Part shown: in pieces, positions 51,923 through 59,919 of the stretch
Layout of the letters: each line of letters starts with the position of its first letter
How positions within the stretch are numbered: position 1 is the stretch's first letter
NCBI RefSeq assembly: GCF_016584115.1
Contig: NZ_NRSK01000018.1
Location: 1 to 59,919, forward strand
DNA length: 59,919 bases
Reading direction: 5' to 3'
From: Ectothiorhodospira mobilis
GTDB taxonomy: Bacteria; Pseudomonadota; Gammaproteobacteria; Ectothiorhodospirales; Ectothiorhodospiraceae
Notes under the pieces: model-generated
Databases searched by the model: none
Told to the model about the DNA's origin: nothing
What the model saw: only the letters and a program-made list of their open reading frames with translations
Made by a program: the position numbers and the translations under genes

Positions 51923-54105
51923 ATGGACGTGGGGGTCACGGGCTATGGTGTCGCGGCGGTCGCGAACCTGCTTCTGGTGGCCGTCCTTGCCATCGGCTGG
52001 AAGCGCCGGGTGCAGGGGGCCCTGCTCATCCTGGCCGCCCTGGCCGGACTGATCTGGTCGGTGGTGCTGGGTCTGCGGGCGGCCTATCCGGAGGTCGTGG
52101 GCATCCCGGTGGTCTTTTTGGCCGAACTGCTGCGGGACGCGGCCTGGATCGCCTTCCTGTGGGGCCTGATCCGCCAGGCCCGCAGTCCGGACGGCGCCGA
52201 GGTGCCATCCCGGCCGGGGCCGCCCCGTGGCGACAGGCATGCAACCGGCGCCGTCTCCGCCCTGCCGGGGGGTGCGGCGGGCCTGAGCCCCCCGCTGCGG
52301 GCCCTGGGCCTTGGCGCCCTGCTCCTGGTGGCCCTGCTGGCCTGTTACGCCGCCCTGTTGCCCTGGCTGCCTCCGGGGGGATCCCGCGGCGATGTCCTGC
52401 TGGCGGGCAAGCTCCTGGTGGCCCTGGCGGTCCTGCTGCTGGTGGAGCAGATCTTCCGCAACAGCACCACCGAGGCCCGATGGGCCGTCAAGTATCTCTG
52501 TCTCGCCCTGCTGGGGATCTACGGCTTCGATTTCTACCTCTATGCCGAGGGCCTGCTGTTCCGCCAGATCTCCGGGGGGCTGTGGGCGTCCCGGGGCTTT
52601 GTCAGTGCCCTGGTGGTGCCCCTGATTGCCGTTTCCGCGGCCCGCAACCCCCAGTGGTCCCTGGATGTCTATGTCTCCCGGGGCATGGTCTTCCATACCG
52701 CCACCCTGCTGGGGGCGGGGGGCTACCTGCTGCTCATGGCCGCCGCCGGATACTATCTGCGGACCTTCGGCGGTGAATGGGGCACCGTTTTGCAGGCGGT
52801 CTTCCTCTTCGCCGCCCTCCTCGGGGTGCTGGTCTTCTGGGCCTCCGGCCACCTGCGTTCCCGCTTCCGGGTGTTCGTCAGCAAGCATTTCTTCAACTAC
52901 AAATATGATTATCGGGAGGAATGGCTGCGGTTCATCCACACCCTGTCGGACAGCCGCTCCCGCGAGGGGCTGCCCGACCGGGTGGTGCGGGCCCTGGCCG
53001 ATATCGTGGAGAGCCCGGGGGGGCAGTTGTGGATGCGCGATGGTGGAAGGGATTTCCGGCCGGTGGCGCAGTGGAACATGGCCCCACCCACGGCGGCGGG
53101 GGAACCCCGGGATGGCGCCCTCGGGGGCTATCTGGCCCAGACCGGCTGGGTGCTGGATCTGCCCGAGGTGCGCGCCCACCCGGAGGACTATCCCGGCCTG
53201 GAGCTGCCCGGGTGGCTGGCGGCGGACGCCCGCGTCTGGCTGCTGGTGCCCCTGAGGCAGGAGGACGATCTGCTGGGATTCGTGCTCCTGGCCCCCTCGA
53301 GGGCCCTGAAGGCGATCAACTGGGAGGACCGGGATCTGCTCAAGACCGCCGGCATGCAGGCGGCCAGCCACCTGGCCCAGATGGAAGCCCTGCAGGCGCT
53401 CTCCGAGGCCCGTCAGTTCGAGGCCTTCAACCGCCTCTCGGCCTATGTGGTGCACGATCTGAAAAACATCATCGCCCAGCTCTCCCTGGTGGCGAGCAAT
53501 GCGCGCAAACATGGCGACAACCCGGCCTTCCTCAAGGATGCCATCGGCACCGTGGAGAACGCCGTGGAGCGCATGAACCGGCTCATGCTGCAGCTGCGCA
53601 GCGGGGATCCCGGTCACGAAGCCACAGCCGTGGATCTGACGGGACTGGCGGAGCAGGCCGTGGCGGATGCCCAGGGTCGTGCACCCCGTCCGCAACTGGC
53701 GCACAATGGAGAGGAATGCCCCGTGCTGGCCGACCGCGAGAGGTTGCGCTCCGTGCTCAACCACCTCATCCAGAACGCCCAGGAGGCCACCGCCGGCGAT
53801 GGGCAGGTGGATCTTTCCCTGTGGCGGGACAGCCGCAACGCCCATGTCGAGATCACGGACACCGGCACCGGCATGACCCCGGAATTCATCCGTGACCGCC
53901 TGTTCCGTCCCTTCGACACCACCAAGGGACTCACCGGCATGGGCATCGGCGCCTTTGAGAGCCGGGAGTTCATCCGCGCCCTGGGGGGGGATCTGGAGGT
54001 CTGGAGCGAACCCGGCCAGGGCTCCCGGTTCCGGATCAGCATACCGTTGGCCGTGGGGCTTGAGCGGCAACAGCATTTCACATCAGCCAGTGAGGCACCC
54101 AGACC

Positions 54106-54109
<4 letters not shown>
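51923..54109 (+). CDS. prsK: PEP-CTERM system sensor kinase PrsK
   Basis: 728 residues: an N-terminal multi-helix membrane region (about 1-310), a GAF-like sensor (about 330-480), and a histidine kinase core from about 500. The phosphoacceptor segment is VVHDLKNIIAQLSL, and the HATPase region has NHLIQNAQEA, DTGTGM and MGIGAFESREFIRALGG. PrsK pairs with the sigma-54 activator PrsR in XrtA/PEP-CTERM loci. Its stop overlaps the prsR TTG start (TTGA), so the pair is translationally coupled. Confidence 0.92.
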
Positions 54110-55491
<1,382 letters not shown>

Positions 55492-55568
55492 GCCCGGCTT
55501 CAACGGCCCGTGATCCGTCACCCTGGGCGGAACGGAGATTGACCCTGAGGAACCTGGAGAGAGGTGAA

Positions 55569-58439
55569 ATGGACACGAACAGACACACACCGGGTGCGTT
55601 CCCGGGCTTTGGGTACCGGGAAGGCGGGACGGCTGGCAAAAGGTCGGGGCGTGCCGCGCGGGGTTTGGCCCTTTCCTGCTCGGTGGCGCTGCTTCTTGGG
55701 GTCACAGCCTGCGGGGATACGTCCCCGAAGAGCGAGGCGGAGCATCTGGCCAGGGCCGAGGTCTTCCTGGAAAAAGAACGGTTCAATGCGGCCCGCATCG
55801 AGTTGCTCAACGCACTGCAGGCGAATCCAGAATCCCCTCAAGGGCGCAGCCTGCTGGCCCGGACCTATCTGGAACTGGGGAATCCGGATGCGGCCTATGA
55901 CGAATGGGTCCGGGCCATCGAACTGGGGGCGGAACCGGCACGTCAGGCCTGGCCCATGGGGCAGGCCCTGTTGGAGGCGGGGCGCTGGGAGGATATCCGT
56001 GAATGGCCGCTGCCCGATGGCCTCTCTCCCGGGGATGCCTCCCGCCTGCACGCGCTCAAGGCCTATGCCCATGCCGCGGCAGGGAACCGGGACCTGGCCC
56101 GGCAATCCCTCACAGAGAGTGGGGATGCAGAGGCGGGTCGCGCCCTGCGGGCCCTGACCCAGGCTCGCCTTGCCCTGGCCCGGGGGGAGGGGGACACCTC
56201 TTTACATTGGCTGGAGACTGCCGTGGAGGCCGATCCGGAACTGGGACCCGCCTGGAGTGCCCTGGGCAATCATCGCCGCCTGCGGGGGGATCGGGAGGGG
56301 GCCGAACAGGCCTACACCCGGGCCATCGCCACCCGGGCACTGCCGGGGCCGGATCATCTGTATCGCGCTATGGTGCGTCTGGAGATGGGGGATCTCGAGG
56401 GGGTCCGGGAGGATCTGGATACCCTGGAACAAGGGGAATCCCGGCATCCGGGGATCGATTACCTGGAGGGGATGCTGCATCTGCAGGCGGGCCGTCTGGC
56501 GCAGGCCCGCCGCAGCCTGGAGGAGTCCCTGGGTCGACAGAACGACTATGCCCCCGCCCTGCTTGCCCTGGGGCAGGTGCATCGCCGGTTGGGTAATGCC
56601 GAACAGTCCGAGTATTACCTCAAACGTCACCTTGGGGAGGTGCCGTATTCCCTGGCGGGGGTGCAGACCCTCGTCCTGCTGTACGCGGAGCAGGGCCGGA
56701 TGCAGCCAGCCCTGGCCCTGTTGGAGGAAAAGACCCGTAACTATCCCGGCAATCCAGCAGACCTGTACGAACTCAAGGGCCGTCTGCTGTTGGGGAGTGG
56801 GGATGCGTCGGGTGGGGCCCAGGCCTTTGGCGAGGCCCTGGCCGGGGATCCCGGCAGTGCCGAGTTGCGGCAGCTGCTGGCGGCGGCCCTGCTGAGGGAT
56901 GGCCAAATCGATGAGGGTATGAATACCCTTCGGGTGGCCAGTGGGGAGAACAACGATCCCCAAAACCAGGCCCGTACCGAGGCCTCTGCGGCCCTGATGC
57001 TGTTGCAGGGGGGGCAGTACGAACAGGCCCTGGAGGCCGCCCGGCGTCTGGAGGAGGTCCTGCCCGGGGCCGCACTTCCCGGCAATATCGCGGGAGCTGC
57101 CTTGATGGGCCTGGGGCGTGAGGACGAGGCCCGCCGGGCCTTTCAGCAAGCCATGGAACTGGACCCCGACAACCTCTCGGTACGCATGAACCTGGCGGGT
57201 CTTGAACTGCGCAGCGGCCATGAAGAGCGCGCGCGCGAGTTGTTGGCTACGGTCCATGACCGGAATCCGGCACATGCACGCACGGCACAGCGTCTGGCGC
57301 TGTTGGATCTCCGCGCCGGCGAACCCGAACTGGCGCAGCAGCGCCTGGCACGATCCATTAAGGCCAACCCCGAGGCGGTGGAACTGCCGCTCATGCTGGC
57401 GCGACTGCAGATGGAATCCGGTGCGGGGGAAAAGGCCCTGGAGACCCTGGGTTCGGCGCAGGAGCGGTTTCCAGAAGATGCGCAGGTCCTGTATGCCCTG
57501 GCCGACCTGAATCTGGGACTCAAGAGGCGTGAACCGGCGCGGCGACTGCTCCGGGAGGCCGTGGCTGCGGCGCAGGGGGATGCCGGGCTGAAGATCCGCC
57601 TTGCCGAGGCCCAGGCCCGGGCAGGGGATGAACGCGGCGCCAGGGATACCCTGGAGGGGATTCTGGACCAGGATCCGGAACACCTTACGGCGCGCATGGG
57701 GCTGGTACGGCTGCTGCTGGAACAGGGGGCGGTGGATCGGGCGTTGCCCCATGTAGACCGCCTGCTGGCCTCCCGGCCAGAAGATCCGGAAGTGTTGGCT
57801 CTGATCGGCCGTGCGGCCCTCCAACAGGGCGATTCCGGAAAGGCGGTGGAGTATCTTCGGCGCGCTCTGAGCGGGGAACGTCAGGAGCGTAGCTGGGTGG
57901 TGGCGCTGGCCGAGGCCCATGAAGGGGCCGGTGATGTGGGTGCTGCACAACAGGCCCGCCGTCAGTGGTTGCAGGGGCATCCGGGGGATCTGGCCATGTG
58001 GCATACCATGGCCTCCACCGCGATGGCCCGGGAGGGGGAGCAGGCCGGAGCCGAGGCCTATCGCCAGCTCCTGGAACACCATCCGGAAGATCCCGTGGCG
58101 TTGAACAACGCCGCCTGGCTGCTGCGCGCCAGCGATACCGATCAGGCCCTGGAATACGCCCGCCGCGGGGCCCGGCTGCAACCGGAGGCCGCTCCCATCC
58201 TGGATACCCTGGGGGTGGTCCTGCTGCATGCCGGTAAGCCCGGGGAGGCCCGGGAGACCCTGAATCGGGCCCGGGATCTGGCACCGGAGGTCCGTCCCGG
58301 TCTGGAATACCATCTCGCCTGGGCCGAGGCGGAGTCGGGGGATCAGGACATGGCCCGGGGGCGGCTCACACGCCTGCTGGAGCGTTTTGAGGACTTCGAA
58401 GAGCGGGACGAGGCCGAACATCTGCTCCGTAGGCTCTGA
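55569..58439 (+). CDS. prsT: PEP-CTERM system TPR lipoprotein PrsT
   Basis: 956-residue protein made almost wholly of tetratricopeptide repeats (consecutive segments such as NAARIELLNALQANPESPQGR and GREDEARRAFQQAMELDPDN). The N-terminus carries a lipobox (LLGVTAC, Cys48) after a long polar leader, so it is probably lipid-anchored facing the periplasm. PrsT is the TPR partner found with PrsK/PrsR and exosortase loci, probably a scaffold for exopolysaccharide export. GGAGAGAGG precedes the ATG at 55569. 77 bp separate it from prsR. Confidence 0.88.
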   Translation: MDTNRHTPGAFPGFGYREGGTAGKRSGRAARGLALSCSVALLLGVTACGDTSPKSEAEHLARAEVFLEKERFNAARIELLNALQANPESPQGRSLLARTYLELGNPDAAYDEWVRAIELGAEPARQAWPMGQALLEAGRWEDIREWPLPDGLSPGDASRLHALKAYAHAAAGNRDLARQSLTESGDAEAGRALRALTQARLALARGEGDTSLHWLETAVEADPELGPAWSALGNHRRLRGDREGAEQAYTRAIATRALPGPDHLYRAMVRLEMGDLEGVREDLDTLEQGESRHPGIDYLEGMLHLQAGRLAQARRSLEESLGRQNDYAPALLALGQVHRRLGNAEQSEYYLKRHLGEVPYSLAGVQTLVLLYAEQGRMQPALALLEEKTRNYPGNPADLYELKGRLLLGSGDASGGAQAFGEALAGDPGSAELRQLLAAALLRDGQIDEGMNTLRVASGENNDPQNQARTEASAALMLLQGGQYEQALEAARRLEEVLPGAALPGNIAGAALMGLGREDEARRAFQQAMELDPDNLSVRMNLAGLELRSGHEERARELLATVHDRNPAHARTAQRLALLDLRAGEPELAQQRLARSIKANPEAVELPLMLARLQMESGAGEKALETLGSAQERFPEDAQVLYALADLNLGLKRREPARRLLREAVAAAQGDAGLKIRLAEAQARAGDERGARDTLEGILDQDPEHLTARMGLVRLLLEQGAVDRALPHVDRLLASRPEDPEVLALIGRAALQQGDSGKAVEYLRRALSGERQERSWVVALAEAHEGAGDVGAAQQARRQWLQGHPGDLAMWHTMASTAMAREGEQAGAEAYRQLLEHHPEDPVALNNAAWLLRASDTDQALEYARRGARLQPEAAPILDTLGVVLLHAGKPGEARETLNRARDLAPEVRPGLEYHLAWAEAESGDQDMARGRLTRLLERFEDFEERDEAEHLLRRL

Positions 58440-58665
58440 CCCCGTCATTTCCCGTTCAGAAAGGGAAGGGAAGGCGGCCCCGGGTGCTTACGCGGGGCCT
58501 CCGGCTCCGGACAGGTGGGTTCTTGGGGGGATGCCGCGGCAGGATGCGTATGCCCGAGTCACCGGTCCGGCTTGAGGGGCCGCCGTGATACTGAGGTGAC
58601 CCTGGAACGCTGGTAAAGGTGTAAAAAGCTGGCGTAAAGAAGGCTGGTGTAAAGGTGTAAAGAAG

Positions 58666-58689
58666 AAGGCCCCGGAAAACCGGGGCCTT
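58666..58689 (-). terminator. Terminator of the PEP-CTERM protein gene
   Basis: AAGGCCCCGG and CCGGGGCCTT form a perfect 10-bp stem around AAAA. On the minus strand it is followed by CTTCTTTACACC, so it most likely ends the minus-strand transcript. Several copies of GGTGTAAA-like sequence lie just to its left (58615-58660). Confidence 0.7.
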
Positions 58690-58735
58690 CGTGTTGCTGG
58701 GCGGGGGTAACCCCCGCCCAAGGGGCACGGATGGA

Positions 58736-59716
58736 TCAGGCGGCGGCCAGGTCCATGCCGGCACTGCCCTGGTTGCGGCGGCGCAGGTTGCCTGCCCCCA
58801 CGAAGCCGGCCAGGAGCAGCAGGGCCGTCCCCATCAGGGCCAGGGAGCCCGGTTCCGGCACGGCGAACCGCAGGCTGCCGTCATGGGTGGACTGGGTCTC
58901 GCTGAACAGGGTCTGTTCGTTGCGGGTTTCGCCGAAGACGTCGCTGTTGATGTCCTCCCCGAAAAAGGTTTCGGGAGCGGGTTCCTGGATGGTGCCCGCG
59001 CTGGCGAAGGCCGAGACCATAAAGGTGGGGTTGCCTTCCCCGTCCTCGATCAGGTCGGCGAAGTCATCCCCCTCCTGGGTGAGGAAGAGTCCTTCCAGGG
59101 CATAGTCCACCTGGAATTCAAAGGTGAAGGTCCCCTCCACGAAGGCCCCGCCCTGCTCCTCGAACTCCAGGACGCTGTTACCGGAGTTGAGGGAGAGCTC
59201 CATCACCAACTGGCCGCCTTCATAGTGGGCCTTGGCACCGTCGTAGTCCTGTCCGAACCCAGGGCTCAGATCGGACATATAGAGCTTGAAATTGCCGCCA
59301 TTGGTGCCGGTATAGCGGGCGTTGACCACCCAGTTGCCGCCCACGTCATTGGCTCCGGTGATGACCCCGTTGAGTTCCTCCCAGATCAGGCCCATGGAGT
59401 AGTTCCCTCCCAGGAAGCTCGGTCCCGATTGGGGTGCCGCCCCGCCGGCGGCCGTGCGGTAGGAGGTGGCATCCCCGTAGCCGCGGTCCACGAAGGTGTC
59501 CCCTGCCTGCACCGGGTTGGCGGGATCCGCCACGTACTGGAAGGTCTGGGTATTGAGGTCGAACTGGATGCGGCGCACGTTATCCACGGTGCCGCTGTAG
59601 TCGTCGGTGGCGCCCAGGTTCATATCGAAGTCGATGACGGCGGCGCTGGCGCTGCTGGCACCCAGGGTGAGTCCCCCGGTGCAGAGCATCGCGAGCAACA
59701 GTCGATGCGTTTTCAT
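58736..59716 (-). CDS. PEP-CTERM domain exported protein
   Basis: 326 residues with an N-terminal signal peptide (LLLAMLCTGGLTLGASSASA) and a C-terminal PEP-CTERM sorting signal: VPEPGSLALMGTALLLLAGF then the basic RRRNQ. An extra 10 residues or so (GSAGMDLAAA) follow the Arg cluster, which normally ends such proteins. The middle is acidic, Gly/Asn/Asp-rich and unrecognised, with beta-rich character; cysteine is absent from the mature part. Such proteins are sorted by exosortase to the surface or matrix, and in some floc formers are needed for aggregation. The gene has AAGGAG before the ATG, a sigma-54 promoter upstream and a terminator downstream. The exosortase itself is not in the window. 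Confidence 0.85.
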   Translation of the reverse strand: MKTHRLLLAMLCTGGLTLGASSASAAVIDFDMNLGATDDYSGTVDNVRRIQFDLNTQTFQYVADPANPVQAGDTFVDRGYGDATSYRTAAGGAAPQSGPSFLGGNYSMGLIWEELNGVITGANDVGGNWVVNARYTGTNGGNFKLYMSDLSPGFGQDYDGAKAHYEGGQLVMELSLNSGNSVLEFEEQGGAFVEGTFTFEFQVDYALEGLFLTQEGDDFADLIEDGEGNPTFMVSAFASAGTIQEPAPETFFGEDINSDVFGETRNEQTLFSETQSTHDGSLRFAVPEPGSLALMGTALLLLAGFVGAGNLRRRNQGSAGMDLAAA

Positions 59717-59800
59717 GATCGGTCTCCTTCGTGCTGGTTCAGTGAGAGCGGGGTGGGGTCCGCTGGTCCTTCGTCTGTGGGGTGTTCTCCCATCCGGTTT

Positions 59801-59818
59801 GAAGCAGGCTGCGTGCCA
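59801..59818 (-). promoter_or_regulatory. Sigma-54 promoter of the PEP-CTERM gene
   Basis: On the minus strand TGGCACGCAGCCTGCTTC matches the sigma-54 consensus TGGCACG-N4-TTGC with a single mismatch (CTGC). The -24 GG and -12 GC are 10 bp apart, the required spacing. Initiation about 12 bp beyond gives a leader of about 76 nt to the ATG at 59716. AT-rich DNA lies further upstream (59833-59880), where an enhancer for PrsR could sit. Confidence 0.8.
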
Positions 59819-59919
59819 GAATGAGGGGGGGCATGAGGTTTTTTTGTGTAACTATATGTTTTGTAAATAATTTATTTGATCTTTTGGGTAATGGGTTTGT
59901 GCGGCGAAGGGGGGGTGGG

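Noticed and set aside
50258-54076. Very long minus-strand open frame (about 1270 codons) opposite epsB and prsK
   Set aside because: It is rich in Gly, Gln, His and Pro, has no recognisable domain and lies exactly antisense to two well-supported genes. Long antisense frames are expected in GC-rich codon-biased DNA.
56202-58448. Minus-strand open frame opposite prsT
   Set aside because: Antisense shadow; the plus strand encodes clear TPR repeats and a lipobox.

Overview
The window is about 60 kb of very GC-rich, densely coded bacterial DNA with two tRNA genes and no rRNA, prophage or CRISPR array. Gene content and order point to a gammaproteobacterium: metG / apbC / dcd, rsxABCDGE-nth, yicC-rph-rdgB-hemW, mutY-yggX and birA-coaX. 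The Dcd host protein is of the 188-residue Pseudomonas type. An Rnf complex, O2-independent ubiquinone genes (ubiUV), CysB/CysZ and a PEP-CTERM/exopolysaccharide regulatory block would suit a Chromatiales/Ectothiorhodospiraceae-like organism. That placement is inference from gene content, not a measured phylogeny.

Layout. 0-3.4 kb: a 117-bp perfect inverted repeat at the extreme left end, a divergent beta-carbonic-anhydrase-like protein, and NAD salvage (pncB, pncA). 3.4-9.4 kb: a c-di-GMP block with a PAS/GGDEF/EAL protein, a YcgR-like PilZ protein and a membrane PAS/GGDEF cyclase. 9.6-15.5 kb: nth plus the whole Rnf/Rsx electron-transport operon. 15.5-22 kb: methionine salvage (mtnC, mtnB), cysB, metG and a SulP transporter. 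22.2-25.1 kb: apbC and dcd, where dcd is interrupted by a 379-codon intein with an HNH endonuclease, set beside the active-site Arg. 25.3-29.7 kb: a tightly overlapping four-gene operon of yhcC, ubiU, ubiV and a lipoate-ligase/DUF116 fusion.

29.7-34.1 kb: a minus-strand operon yicC, DUF2835, rph, rdgB, hemW and CPXCG protein, with a REP-like hairpin doublet between rph and rdgB. 34.1-35.7 kb: hsp20 behind a sigma-32-like promoter, then a CbpA-type DnaJ. 35.7-37.1 kb: molybdopterin genes moaE, moaD and divergent moaC. 37.2-40.7 kb: an AsmA-family protein, mutY and yggX. 40.8-42.0 kb: tRNA-Phe, about 390 bp without a recognised gene, and a Phd/PIN toxin-antitoxin pair behind a palindromic operator. 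42.1-45.1 kb: a Rieske/glutamate-synthase-like fusion divergent from a PAS/GGDEF cyclase. 45.2-50 kb: pgeF, a lytic transglycosylase, birA, coaX, a SPOR protein, tRNA-Thr and cysZ. 50.4-59.9 kb: the PEP-CTERM/exopolysaccharide block (EpsB-like glycosyltransferase, PrsK, PrsR, PrsT) and a PEP-CTERM protein whose gene has a near-consensus sigma-54 promoter, the type PrsR would be expected to activate.

The strongest candidates for something unusual are the Dcd intein, the lipoate-ligase/DUF116 fusion coupled to ubiUV, the Rieske/GltS fusion, the PrsR-sigma-54-PEP-CTERM circuit, and the inverted duplication at the left edge, which may be an assembly or amplification artefact. Several genes appear to use TTG starts (mutY, pgeF, prsR and the PAS/GGDEF gene near 43.8 kb).
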